This document shows, piece after piece, positions 1-8,859 of a DNA stretch of 64,000 bases. The stretch's first letter is position 1; each line of letters starts with the position of its first letter. The notes beneath the pieces are model-generated. The model was not told the DNA's origin, made no database searches, and saw only the letters and a list, made by a program, of their open reading frames with translations. The position numbers were made by a program, and so were the translations under genes. This DNA comes from Planctellipticum variicoloris (GTDB lineage: Bacteria > Planctomycetota > Planctomycetia > Planctomycetales > Planctomycetaceae). The stretch spans positions 992,001 through 1,056,000 of the forward strand of contig NZ_CP130886.1 in the NCBI RefSeq assembly GCF_030622045.1, written 5' to 3'.

Positions 1-1736
1 TCTGGGGGGCACTCCGTCAGGCCGGCCTGATCGTCGAACAGGAAGTGACCCAGCTTTACGATCCCTCAGCTCAGACATTCCTCGCCGACCGGTTTGTGAA
101 GGGGACGTGTCCCAACTGCCAGGCCCCCGACCAGTATGGCGACAGTTGCGACAAGTGCGGCTCGACCTACAGTCCGACCGACCTGATCAACCCGGTCAGC
201 ACGCTGTCAGGAGCCACGCCGGAAATCCGGACGGCGAAGCACCTCTTCGTCCAGATCGAACGTCTGCACGAGTTCCTGACCGAGTGGACGCAAAGCGGAA
301 AGCACCTGCAGGAGGAAGTCGCCAACTACCTGAAGGGGCACTTCCTCGGCAAACCGCTCCGTGACTGGGACGTTTCGCGGCCGGCCCCGTACTTCGGGTT
401 CGAGATTCCGGACAGCCCCGGCGACTACTGGTACGTCTGGTTCGACGCGCCGATCGGGTACATCGGGTCCACGGCCGACTGGTGCGCGGCACGCGGCGAG
501 CGGTGGGAAGACTGGTGGAAGAACCCCGACGTCGAAATCCACCACTTCATCGGCAAGGACATCACGTACTTCCATACGCTGTTCTGGCCGGCGATGCTCA
601 AGACGGCGGGAATCAATCTTCCCGAGAGAGTCCACATTCACGGCTTCCTGACGGTCGACGGCGAGAAGATGTCCAAAAGTAAGGGCACCTTCGTGATGGC
701 TTCGACGTATTTGAAGCATCTCGACCCGGCGGCTCTGCGCTACTACTACGCCAGCAAGCTCGGGAACGGGCTGGATGACCTCGACCTCAACCTGGAAGAG
801 TTCGTCGCCAAGGTGAATTCGGATCTGGTGGGCAAGGTCGTGAACCTGGCCAGCCGGACGGCGAAGTTTGTCGAAGCCACCGGGCTGTCGGCGGAGTATC
901 CGGACGACGGCGGCCTGTTCGCTCAGGCGGCGGCCGAGGCGGATGCCATCGCCGCGGCGTACGAGGCGTGCGAATTCAGTGCGGCGATGCGGCAGATTAT
1001 GGCGCTCGCCGACCAGGCGAACCGCTACGTCGAAGATCACGCCCCCTGGACGCTGAAGAAGGATCCCGAACGGGCGGCGGAACTGCAGCAGGTCTGCACG
1101 GTTTCGCTGAATCTGTTCCGCCAGATTGTGATCTACCTCGCGCCGGTGCAGCCGCGGCTCGCGGCCCAGGCGGCGAAGCTGTTGAATTGTCCGTTGGACG
1201 GTTGGGAAGACGTGCGTCGGCCGCTGGTCGGTACGCCCGTCAGCAAGTTCGAACATTTGATGAAGCGGGTCGATCCCGCACAGGTACAAGCCATGATTGA
1301 AGAAGGACAGCCTGCCGTCTCCGCTCCGGAAACGACCGCGGAAGCCGCCCCGGCCGCGCAGTACCAGGATGGCCCGGAAGCCCTCGCCAACGAGCCGCTC
1401 GTCGAAGCGCACTGCACGATCGACGACTTCGTGAAGGTCGACCTGCGGGTCGCCCGCGTCCTCGAAGCCAAGCACGTCGAAGGGGCCGACAAGCTGCTGC
1501 AGCTCACGCTGAGCCTCGGCGGCGACGTCCGCCGGAACGTCTTCGCGGGGATCAAGAGCGCCTATGCACCGGAGGCCCTCGTCGGCAAGCTGGTGATTCT
1601 CTGCGCCAACCTGGCCCCGCGGAAGATGCGGTTCGGCGTCAGCGAGGGGATGGTTTTGGCGGCCGGCGCCGGCGGGAAAGAGATCTACGTCCTTGAGCCC
1701 GATGACGGCGCCAAGCCGGGCATGCGGGTGCACTAG
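1..1736 (+). CDS. metG: Methionyl-tRNA synthetase, 3' part (5' end outside window)
   Basis: Charges tRNA-Met with methionine in the cytoplasm. The reading frame is open from base 3, so the start and the HIGH-motif part of the catalytic core lie upstream of the window. A four-cysteine zinc knuckle (two CxxC pairs, bases 108-158) sits in the connective-peptide region. The class I signature KMSKS follows at 666-680. The anticodon-binding helical domain comes next. An Ala/Pro-rich linker (about 1310-1400) leads to a C-terminal EMAP/Trbp111-type tRNA-binding domain (about 1415-1736), which is the dimerising module of long bacterial MetG forms. A GTG at 45 is internal, because homology to the family continues upstream of it. 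Nothing downstream appears co-transcribed. Identification is very secure; only completeness is limited by the window edge. Confidence 0.97.
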   Translation, partial: WGALRQAGLIVEQEVTQLYDPSAQTFLADRFVKGTCPNCQAPDQYGDSCDKCGSTYSPTDLINPVSTLSGATPEIRTAKHLFVQIERLHEFLTEWTQSGKHLQEEVANYLKGHFLGKPLRDWDVSRPAPYFGFEIPDSPGDYWYVWFDAPIGYIGSTADWCAARGERWEDWWKNPDVEIHHFIGKDITYFHTLFWPAMLKTAGINLPERVHIHGFLTVDGEKMSKSKGTFVMASTYLKHLDPAALRYYYASKLGNGLDDLDLNLEEFVAKVNSDLVGKVVNLASRTAKFVEATGLSAEYPDDGGLFAQAAAEADAIAAAYEACEFSAAMRQIMALADQANRYVEDHAPWTLKKDPERAAELQQVCTVSLNLFRQIVIYLAPVQPRLAAQAAKLLNCPLDGWEDVRRPLVGTPVSKFEHLMKRVDPAQVQAMIEEGQPAVSAPETTAEAAPAAQYQDGPEALANEPLVEAHCTIDDFVKVDLRVARVLEAKHVEGADKLLQLTLSLGGDVRRNVFAGIKSAYAPEALVGKLVILCANLAPRKMRFGVSEGMVLAAGAGGKEIYVLEPDDGAKPGMRVH

Positions 1737-1892
1737 TGCTTTTGTCACGCTTGGACTACGGATTGAGCGAATAGCGAGTAGGGGATAGCGAATCGCCAGA
1801 AAAAGGCGAAACCAATGCGACTTCCTCTGGCTCTTCGCAACTCGCTCTCCTGAAGCATCCGAAAACGTGGCCCTGACAAAGCACTAGCCGCC

Positions 1893-1924
1893 GGGTGGCA
1901 CTGGTGGCCTTCAGCCACCAGTGC
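1893..1924. repeat. Palindromic repeat, GGTGGC family, copy 1
   Basis: Arms GCACTGGTGGC and GCCACCAGTGC flank the loop CTTCA. The same architecture recurs at 2096-2132 with the loop reverse-complemented (TGAAG), so the two copies lie in opposite orientation. Confidence 0.75.
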
Positions 1925-2095
1925 TCTTCGACCTGGTGCACCAGAGTCAGGCGGCACGATCATCGGCAGGACTTCTCGGTTACTCCGTAGCAATCGTGTG
2001 AGATTCGGTGAAGATGTTCGCCAGAATCGCGCGAGCATGGCCGTCGAAAGCCCTCGCCAATCTTCAATTGCCGATATCACTTCGTGGCAAAACTC

Positions 2096-2132
2096 GGGTG
2101 GCACGGGTGGCTGAAGGCCACCCGTGCCACCC
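2096..2132. repeat. Palindromic repeat, GGTGGC family, copy 2
   Basis: A perfect 16-bp stem, GGGTGGCACGGGTGGC against GCCACCCGTGCCACCC, with a 5-nt loop TGAAG. There is no T-tract on the plus strand, so a terminator role is not shown. It ends about 205 bp before the lipoprotein gene starting at 2338. Confidence 0.85.
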
Positions 2133-2337
2133 GGAGCTGCGGTCTGATCGAGCCCAATCCTGCGTGAAACGCCGTGAAACGGCGTCGACCGGCAGAAGCT
2201 GCAGGTGATCTGGACAGACTCCGGCAGATTCCTACAATTCGGCCCGCCTTCGGCCGGGGCGCGGAATGTCCGCGGACCGGTCTGGCGGGGTGGAATCTGT
2301 TCTGCCCGGCTCTGCTTCCGTTCGCGAGGACCGGTCC

Positions 2338-3150
2338 ATGCGTGGCAGGCTCTGGAGACTCACCGGCGGGCTCGCGCTGCTGTTGTCCGGCTGTTACTCC
2401 TCTCCGTACTACTACGGCGCTCAGCCCTATGGGGCGCCGGGATCCATGTACGGCGCGCCCTACCAGCAGTACCCGAGCGGCGGCTATCCCGCGCCGGGCG
2501 GGACGTATATTCCGCAGAACTCCAACGGCATTTCGCCGACGCCCATCGCCCCCGGCAGCGGCAGCGGCAGCGGCGTGAACGCTCCGCCAACCTTCCGCCC
2601 CGATGGCGGCAGCAACGCGCCGGCCTATCCAGGGAACGGGGCCGACAAGCCGGTTCCGCGGCCGGATGCGGGCGACTTTGGCGTCGATCCCAACACCTCC
2701 AATCGCCCTCCCGCCAGCGACGGATTTGATGACAGCCCGTTCAAGCCCTCCAGCGCGCTGCCGATGGGTTCGCCGACGGTTGCCGCGGGACCGCTCCCCG
2801 GCAACCCCTCCGCCCTGCCGATGCCCATGCCGGTCGAGCAGGTCGCGCAGGTTGGCGGCCGGGCGCCGGACGATGTGCAGTTCGGGCACGACGCCGCGAA
2901 GTACACCTGGCTGCAGGGAATTGTGGCGTACGACGACATCGACCAGACCTGGAGCATTCTCTACAGCCTGTCGCCATCGGCGCAGGATCGGTTTGGCGGG
3001 GACCTGACGCTGGCGGCCGATCCTGCAAGATTCGCCGGGATGCGGAACGAGACGGCGGTCCGACTCGAAGGATTCGTTGATCCACAGATGAAGGATTCGC
3101 GCGGCAAGCCGGTCTACCGGATTACGAGCATCAAGCCGCTCGTTCGCTAA
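2338..3150 (+). CDS. Lipoprotein with Tyr/Pro/Gly-rich linker and small C-terminal domain
   Basis: A 270-residue envelope lipoprotein of unknown role. The start at 2338 places a short hydrophobic signal directly before the lipobox LLSGC (Cys19), with GAGGA about 7 nt upstream; an in-frame extension to 2266 would bury the signal and was rejected. After Cys19 comes a low-complexity segment rich in Tyr, Pro, Gly and Ser (about 20-100), then a Pro-rich spacer. The C-terminal compact region of about 100 residues begins near VEQVAQVGG and has alternating hydrophobic residues and a W-x-G-x-V pattern, like a small beta-barrel. No catalytic motif is visible. Such lipoproteins are common in planctomycetes. 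It stands alone between spacers. Confidence 0.75.
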   Translation: MRGRLWRLTGGLALLLSGCYSSPYYYGAQPYGAPGSMYGAPYQQYPSGGYPAPGGTYIPQNSNGISPTPIAPGSGSGSGVNAPPTFRPDGGSNAPAYPGNGADKPVPRPDAGDFGVDPNTSNRPPASDGFDDSPFKPSSALPMGSPTVAAGPLPGNPSALPMPMPVEQVAQVGGRAPDDVQFGHDAAKYTWLQGIVAYDDIDQTWSILYSLSPSAQDRFGGDLTLAADPARFAGMRNETAVRLEGFVDPQMKDSRGKPVYRITSIKPLVR

Positions 3151-3332
3151 ACCTCGTCATCGAATCGGACTTCTCCTCAAACCCTGCCGCAGTGCGTCGA
3201 ACTGACGCCGTGTTGCAGGGCGTTGGCGTTTTCAAGGCGCCGTCGATACCGTGAGGATGGGTTGGCGGGCGAGCCGTCGGCCGCATGTCTTCGACGTTCC
3301 TCGCGGTTCGTTTCGGAAAGGTCTCCCACTGT

Positions 3333-3914
3333 ATGTCTTCCAAGTCTCTCCTTCTGCTCGCCGGCGATTTCGTCGAAGACTATGAGATCATGGTCCCGTT
3401 TCAGGCCCTGCAGCTCGTCGGGTACACGGTCCACGCCGTCTGTCCGGGCAAGCAGGCGGGCGATCAGATCCGGACTGCGATCCACGACTTCGAAGGGGAT
3501 CAGACCTACAGCGAGAAGCCCGGGCATAATTTCACGCTCAACGCCGACTTTGCCACGATCAAGGCCGCCGACTATGCGGGGCTGGTCCTGCCCGGCGGAC
3601 GCGCCCCCGAGTATCTGCGGCTGAACGAGAACGTGCTGCAGCTCGTCCGCGACTTTTTTGCCGCCGGGAAGCCGGTGGCGGCCATCTGCCACGGCGTGCA
3701 GATTCTCTCTGCGGCGGGCGTCCTGAAGGGGCGTCGCTGCACCGCCTATGCCGCCTGCGGCCCCGAGATCACGCTGGCCGGCGGGCAGTACGTCGCTACG
3801 CCGGTCGATCAGGCCTATGTCGAAGGGAACCTGATCACGGCCCCCGCCTGGCCCGCCCATCCCGCCTGGCTGCGGGAGCTGGTCGGGGCGCTGGGTGGCG
3901 AGATCAGGAGCTGA
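3333..3914 (+). CDS. DJ-1/PfpI family protein (class I glutamine amidotransferase-like)
   Basis: A 193-residue single-domain protein of the DJ-1/PfpI superfamily. Its members include deglycases, glyoxalase-like enzymes and peptidase-like proteins acting in stress defence. The nucleophile elbow is present as AAICHG with Cys119. The acidic partner region EDYE lies at residues 15-18 and the LVLPGGR strand-turn at 84-90, all in the usual family positions. ATG 3333 was chosen over 3285 because it begins right at the first beta strand (KSLLLLAGD) and has GGAAAG upstream. It has no linked partner; the next gene is on the other strand. The family is secure, but the substrate cannot be read from sequence. 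Confidence 0.88.
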   Translation: MSSKSLLLLAGDFVEDYEIMVPFQALQLVGYTVHAVCPGKQAGDQIRTAIHDFEGDQTYSEKPGHNFTLNADFATIKAADYAGLVLPGGRAPEYLRLNENVLQLVRDFFAAGKPVAAICHGVQILSAAGVLKGRRCTAYAACGPEITLAGGQYVATPVDQAYVEGNLITAPAWPAHPAWLRELVGALGGEIRS

Positions 3915-4012
3915 AGAGAGTGGCTAGTGGTTAGTGGATTGTGGTTAGTGAAGAGAGAAGAGACTGGGCCGCGCCGGCTGCTCCGCCGATGGCGAACGCG
4001 ATCGTGGATCGT

Positions 4013-5080
4013 TCAGAAGAGTCGCAACTGGCCGCCTTTGGGGATTGGCGGCGTGAACTGTGAGAAGTCCAGTTCCGGCAGTTTGCGATCGAGGCCGTGC
4101 TTGCGGCAGAAGACTTTGTATGTCTGCGCGATCTGATCGGCGATCAATCCCGAGCCCCGCATTCGCTCGCCGAAGTTCGAGGTGTTCAATTCGCCGCCGC
4201 GCAGCTCCCGCAGCCACGATTCTACGCGAGACTTCTTTGACGGGGCATATCGCTGCAGCCAGTCGAGGAAGATCGGCTTGACTGCCAGCGGCAGCCGCAG
4301 AATCGTATACCCGGCCGCGTGCGCCCCGGCTTCCGCCGCCGCGGCCAGCAGCGCCGGCAGTTCTGCATCGTTAAGTCCCGGAATGACCGGGGCGGTCATC
4401 ACGCGCACGGGGATTCCGGCGGCGCTCAGTTCGCGAATTGCGCGGAGCCGGGCCGCCGGCCGGCTGGTTCGCGGTTCGAGCTGGCGCCCCAATTGTTCGT
4501 CGAGGGTCGTCAGGCTGATCGCCACATGGACCAGTCGGCGTTCGGCCATCTCGGCCAGCAGATCCAGATCCCGGAGGATCATCGCGTTCTTGGTGATGAT
4601 CCCCACCGGCAAGCGGGCGTCGAGGACCACCTCCAGACATCGCCGGGTCAGTTCGAAGCGCTTTTCGGCGGGCTGGTAGCAGTCGGTCACGCCGGAGAAG
4701 GCGATCAGTTCCGGCGTCCAGCCGTCCCGTGCGAGCCATTCGGTCAGGAGTTCCGGCGCCCGGTGTTTGACGAAGATCTTCGCTTCGAAATCGATGCCGG
4801 CATTGAGCCCCAGATATTCGTGATACGGTCGGGCGTAGCAGTAGCTGCATCCGTGTTCGCAGCCGCGATAGGGGTTCACACCGTAGCGGAAGGGAATGTC
4901 CGGGCTGGTATTTTCAGAGACGATCGACCGGGAGGCGTCCGGGATGAACTCGGTCGGCACGGCGCGGGCTTCTTCGTCCGGATCGGGGGGATCTTCCAGA
5001 TCGCTGACGTCGGTCCGGTACCGCGCGAAGCGATTCGCCGGATCGACATTTGCCCCTCGTCCCGTCCGTGCGTCCCACAT
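4013..5080 (-). CDS. PA0069-type radical SAM protein (spore photoproduct lyase-like)
   Basis: A 355-residue radical SAM enzyme. The iron-sulfur ligand motif C74-x3-C78-x2-C81 sits in NPYRGCEHGCSYC, the arrangement typical of the PA0069 family, which resembles spore photoproduct lyase. SAM-binding strands follow (IITKNAMIL, then MTAPVIPGLND). The C-terminal part carries the family's conserved YTILRLP and LNTSNFGERM-like segments. The substrate is unknown; family members occur in many non-sporulating bacteria, so a DNA-repair role is only a guess from similarity. It is monocistronic, facing away from the transporter gene beyond a repeat-filled spacer. Identification to family is strong. Confidence 0.9.
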   Translation of the reverse strand: MWDARTGRGANVDPANRFARYRTDVSDLEDPPDPDEEARAVPTEFIPDASRSIVSENTSPDIPFRYGVNPYRGCEHGCSYCYARPYHEYLGLNAGIDFEAKIFVKHRAPELLTEWLARDGWTPELIAFSGVTDCYQPAEKRFELTRRCLEVVLDARLPVGIITKNAMILRDLDLLAEMAERRLVHVAISLTTLDEQLGRQLEPRTSRPAARLRAIRELSAAGIPVRVMTAPVIPGLNDAELPALLAAAAEAGAHAAGYTILRLPLAVKPIFLDWLQRYAPSKKSRVESWLRELRGGELNTSNFGERMRGSGLIADQIAQTYKVFCRKHGLDRKLPELDFSQFTPPIPKGGQLRLF

Positions 5081-5467
5081 GATTCAGCAATCCTGGCTGT
5101 CCGGCTGCAGAGAAGAAGTTTCACCGCGGAGACGCGGAGGACGCGGAGAAATGCAAGAGATGAGTCCGGAAAGTGAAAAGTGAGTATTGAGTCGTGATAA
5201 GTGCAAAGTGAAGGAGAATGCAATTCGCGAGTCAGCGACATTTCTTCCATTTTGCACTACTCACTCATCACTACTCACTTTTCACTTTCCGGGATTTCTT
5301 CTCCGCGTCCTCCGCGTCTCTGCGGTGAATCCTCTTCGTTTCTTCAAGTCCCTTGATCCGAAGTATATCCGGCCGCCTGTGGAAAGTCAGACGGGCTTCG
5401 GGCAGACTGCTTTCGCCCGGTCGCGCTGTGCCGGCGGAACGCGACTCGGCTTACGGGGATCTCTGCC
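5081..5467. repeat. Spacer with a long imperfect inverted repeat
   Basis: Left arm about 5120-5215 and right arm about 5247-5335 are near reverse complements. Both contain the words GCGGAGACGCGGAGGACG (or GACGCGGAGGACGCGG) and GGAAAGTGAAAAGTGAG. The arms are built of short near-tandem words rather than one copy of a unique sequence. No gene or transposase is visible between them. Confidence 0.7.
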
Positions 5468-6667
5468 ATGACCGGGCAATTGACCAGCGGATTCGGCCTG
5501 GTGCTGATGATCGGCCTCGCCTGGCTGCTGAGCGCCCATCGCTGGCGCGTCGACTGGCGGCTGGTGACGATTGGCGTTCTGGTCCAGTTCGCCATTGCCT
5601 GGTCGCTGCTGAAGACGTCCCTGGGACTGGATGTCATCAATCGCGTGCGGACGATCTTCGAGCTGCTGCTCGCCTGCACCGACGATGGCGCGGAGTTCGC
5701 CTTCGGCCCCAACTTTCGGGACCACTACTTCGCATTCAAGATCGGCGCCACAATCATCTCTTTCGGCGCCCTGATGGGACTGCTCTACCACTTCCGGATT
5801 CTGCAGTTCGTCGTCGGCGTACTCGGCTGGTTCATGCAGCGGACGCTGGGGACGTCGGGGGCGGAGAGCCTGGTCGCCGCCGCGAACATTTTTACCGGGC
5901 AGACTGAGGCGCCGCTGATCATTCAGCCTTACCTTGCCCGCATGACGCGTTCCGAAATCATGACGCTGATGGTCGCCGGCTTCGCCACCGTGGCGGGCGG
6001 CGTGATGGCCGCCTTCATCGGCATGGGAATCGACGCCGGCCATCTCCTCACGGCCTCGGTGATCTCTGCACCAGCCGCCGTCGTGATTGCCAAGATTCTC
6101 CAGCCCGAAGTCGACGAACCGGTGACTCGCAACACGCTCGGGGCTGCGGTGAAACCCGACACGATCAACGCCTTTGATGCATTGACCACCGGGGCGGCCG
6201 ACGGGCTGCGGCTGGCGCTGAACATCACGGCGATGGTGATTGCGTTTCTGGCGCTGGTGGCGGTCGTCGATCTGGCGCTGACGTCGGCGACGGGAGTCTT
6301 CGGGTCCCCGTGGACGCTGGCAGATGTGTTCGGCTGGGTCTTCAGTCCCCTGGCCTGGGCGATGGGGGTCGATCCGGGGGATGAACGCAAAGTCGGCGAA
6401 CTGCTGGGGCTCAAGACTGTGGCGAACGAGTTTCTCGCCTATGACCGGCTGGCGACGATGCAGGACCTCGGCCCGCGCTCGAAGGTCATCGCCGTCTATG
6501 CGCTGTGCGGATTTGCAAACCTCGGATCCGTCGGCGTGCAGATCGGCGGGCTGTCATTGCTGGCTCCTTCCCGCCGGGCCGACTTTGCGACGCTCGGCTG
6601 GCGGGCGATGCTGGGGGGCAATCTCGCCTGCTTCATGACCGCCTGCATTGCGGGCCTCCTGATTTGA
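5468..6667 (+). CDS. nupC: Concentrative nucleoside transporter (NupC/CNT family)
   Basis: A 399-residue inner-membrane transporter importing nucleosides, by family coupled to a cation gradient. Hydrophobic helices span the whole length. The CNT hallmark segments are visible: FTGQTEAPLIIQPYL (helical hairpin with the substrate-binding Gln/Glu), then MTLMVAGFATVAGGVM. Near the C-terminus are a segment around ANEFLAY and a second hairpin (ALCGFANLGSVGVQIGGL). The length matches the family (about 400). ATG 5468 begins at the first helix. The gene stands alone, with no nucleoside-catabolism neighbours. The symbol denotes the family; nucleoside selectivity is not readable. Confidence 0.92.
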   Translation: MTGQLTSGFGLVLMIGLAWLLSAHRWRVDWRLVTIGVLVQFAIAWSLLKTSLGLDVINRVRTIFELLLACTDDGAEFAFGPNFRDHYFAFKIGATIISFGALMGLLYHFRILQFVVGVLGWFMQRTLGTSGAESLVAAANIFTGQTEAPLIIQPYLARMTRSEIMTLMVAGFATVAGGVMAAFIGMGIDAGHLLTASVISAPAAVVIAKILQPEVDEPVTRNTLGAAVKPDTINAFDALTTGAADGLRLALNITAMVIAFLALVAVVDLALTSATGVFGSPWTLADVFGWVFSPLAWAMGVDPGDERKVGELLGLKTVANEFLAYDRLATMQDLGPRSKVIAVYALCGFANLGSVGVQIGGLSLLAPSRRADFATLGWRAMLGGNLACFMTACIAGLLI

Positions 6668-6920
6668 AGGCCGCCCGCAGACTTTGCCCGCGCCGCAGGG
6701 TCGGTGTCATCGGCCGAGTTTTGCCGATCTGCGTCTGCGGTTCGAGCCGCACAGTTCCCGGCGCATTCCGGGCGTTTCCGGCGGAAATCTCTCATCCCGC
6801 CCGTCGGCGCGGGTAGCGTTGCACGTGGTTGAGTCACCCGGACTGCGGAGTGGTGGCTCTGCGCAATTTTCAGACGCAGCGTCGGCCTGGCCGGCGGGAG
6901 ACGAGAGAGGGAACGGACGG

Positions 6921-8489
6921 ATGAATTACCAGCGCACGCACCAGCATCGCACAGCCGCCCGCCGGTCCGGCGGAGCCCTGCGCTGGAGTGTGGCGGCCGC
7001 GGTCGTCCTGCTCGCGTCGGTCGGCTGCAATCTGATGAATCGCCAGACCAACTACACTCCCGCCATCGGCTATCCCCCGAACCGGGCCCAGGAACGGAGA
7101 TATCCCAACCAGCAGCCGCAGCCTTCGAACGGCGTCGGCACGTTTTTCCAGCCGCAAACGCCGACTCCGGTCGCACCGCCCGCGACGCAGGAGCGCGCGC
7201 CGGGGCCCCAGCTTTTTCCGTACCCCGGGCAGTCCGCGCCGGGTTCGAACAATCCGCCGCCAACATTTGCTCCGAGCACCCCGGCCGCGCCCGAGACGAT
7301 CGAGAACAACCGTCAGCCGCTCGATCCGATTCCTTTGCCGGAAATCTCGCAGCCCCCCGCCGGCCCGAGGTTGCTGCCGCGTCTGCTCGATCCGTCGGCC
7401 GGTCTGATGACCGTTCGACCGTCGTCGGGGGGAACCGGCGCCGGCTGGATCGTCCTCGACGTCCAGGCGCCGCAACAGGCGCCGCAGGGGAGCGCTGCTC
7501 CGATCCGTGTAGTCGTGAAGAATGTCGGCCAGAAGATGGTCGAAACCCTCTCGATCTCCTGCGACGTGCCGGAGGGGGTCTCGCTGCCGGGGACCGTCGA
7601 ACGCTCCACCGTTTCGCCTGTTCGGCGGCTGATCCCTGGCGAGGCGACCGAGCTGAAATTCCAGCCGCGCAGCGACGCCCTCGGACGGCAGACAATTCGC
7701 CTGACCGCCCGGTTCGGGAACACCGAAGTCGCCAGTCGGGTCGCCTCGATCGATTTCGTCCCCCGCCAGGTGGAACTGCAGGTCGTGGGACCCAACCGCC
7801 GGTCGGTCGGTCAGCGGGCCGAATTCAACGTTCGCGTGGCCAACCTCACCAGTCAGCCGCTGGAGAGCGTGAAGGTGCGGATGCGGTTCGACTCGCCGTT
7901 GACGGTCAAGGAGCTGACGCTCGGCGGTCGCCGGTCGGAAGGAGAAATCGAATGGACCGTCGGCGATCTGCGTCCCGGCGAGAGCATCGAGATCCAGGCG
8001 GAGTTCGATTGCAAGATTGCGACGTCGGAGGCGTGCGTGAACGTGTTCCTCTCCAGCGAAGAGGTGCTGTCCGAAGAGCGCGAAGTCTGCCTGCGGATCG
8101 ATCCCGCGGTCGCAGATCTGCAGGTGAACCTGTCGGACGAGTCGGACCCGGTGCGGCAGGGGGAAACATTCCTGGTGAACGTGACGGCCCGCAACGGCGG
8201 TCTGCAGCCGCTGACCGACATCCGCGCCACGCTGCAGTTGCCGACGGGGATGCAGTTCGAGGGTCTGGAGGTGGTCGTCGGCAGCCGGCAGATCGCGCTG
8301 CCATTCGAAGTCCGCGAGGGCCGGGTGAACGTGGCCCCGGTGGCGATGCTGGTGTCGGGCGAGACGGCCCGCTACCAGTACGTGCTGCGGGCGAGCAAGC
8401 CGGGCGTTCATACGCTGAGGGCTTACGCCCGACATGCGGGGAGCCGGCAGATTATCGATCTGACGGAGCCGGTGAATGTGGCGCCGTGA
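6921..8489 (+). CDS. Lipoprotein with repeated DUF11/CARDB-like Ig domains
   Basis: A 522-residue exported lipoprotein. The start at 6921 follows GAGAGGGA and gives a basic N-terminus, a hydrophobic stretch and the lipobox LASVGC (Cys36); the longer frame from 6684 has no such logic. A Pro/Gln-rich low-complexity linker runs to about residue 150. At least three beta-sandwich repeats of DUF11/CARDB type follow. They can be recognised by the recurring pattern 'G...F.V.V.N....PL..V.V....P' around VVVKNVG, VRVANLTSQPLE and VNVTARNGGLQPLTD. Such repeats serve as cell-surface stalks or adhesion modules. No enzymatic motif is seen. A good terminator follows at 8528-8555. Confidence 0.82.
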   Translation: MNYQRTHQHRTAARRSGGALRWSVAAAVVLLASVGCNLMNRQTNYTPAIGYPPNRAQERRYPNQQPQPSNGVGTFFQPQTPTPVAPPATQERAPGPQLFPYPGQSAPGSNNPPPTFAPSTPAAPETIENNRQPLDPIPLPEISQPPAGPRLLPRLLDPSAGLMTVRPSSGGTGAGWIVLDVQAPQQAPQGSAAPIRVVVKNVGQKMVETLSISCDVPEGVSLPGTVERSTVSPVRRLIPGEATELKFQPRSDALGRQTIRLTARFGNTEVASRVASIDFVPRQVELQVVGPNRRSVGQRAEFNVRVANLTSQPLESVKVRMRFDSPLTVKELTLGGRRSEGEIEWTVGDLRPGESIEIQAEFDCKIATSEACVNVFLSSEEVLSEEREVCLRIDPAVADLQVNLSDESDPVRQGETFLVNVTARNGGLQPLTDIRATLQLPTGMQFEGLEVVVGSRQIALPFEVREGRVNVAPVAMLVSGETARYQYVLRASKPGVHTLRAYARHAGSRQIIDLTEPVNVAP

Positions 8490-8859
8490 GCGGCGGCGTT
8501 GAGGGTTGAGCTTTGAGTCGGAAACAGAAGCGGGCGGCCTGTTGGTCGCCCGCTTGTATTGTTGGTGTCGGAGGGCGGACGATGCGGTGCGGGCCTGTTG
8601 CTGACGGCGTTGCCGGGCTCCGATGGCCATGCCGATGCTGGCGAAATCGGCAAGCGCGAGGGCGAGGGCGGCGGGTTCGTTCGAAAAGCGGAGCGTCGAG
8701 GGCGTCGTGGACCGTGGACGGCCATAGCGGCCATCTCGCTCTCTGCGAGCGGTCGCGATATGCTGGAGTGTTCCAGTCGATGGGTCCTAGCTGTGGAAGG
8801 TTTGTCGGCGGGTCTTGCTGGTCCGTGGATTCCGGTCTCCGTTCGGAGAGGCTTCGCGT
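8490..8859. other. Spacer between lipoprotein gene and FAD/Fe-S oxidoreductase
   Basis: Holds the terminator at 8528-8555. The rest shows no conserved gene. Open frames through 8513-8977 are GC-driven and overlap the start of the next gene in another frame. Confidence 0.55.
8528..8555 (+). terminator. Rho-independent-type terminator hairpin
   Basis: A nine-base-pair stem AAGCGGGCG / CGCCCGCTT with a 10-nt loop, followed by the T-containing tail GTATTGTTG. It lies 38 nt after the stop codon of the DUF11-like lipoprotein gene. Confidence 0.7.

Larger units (their letters stand above)
1737..2337. other. Non-coding spacer with two repeat hairpins
   Basis: No convincing gene. At 1761-1853 there is an imperfect inverted pair built from short words (GCGAATAGCGAG on the left, CTCTTCGCAACTCGC on the right), related to the pair at 12063-12189. 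Two strong hairpins of a second family follow at 1893-1924 and 2096-2132. An antisense frame through 1745-2104 reads into these repeats and has no start signal or recognisable domain, so it was not called. Confidence 0.6.
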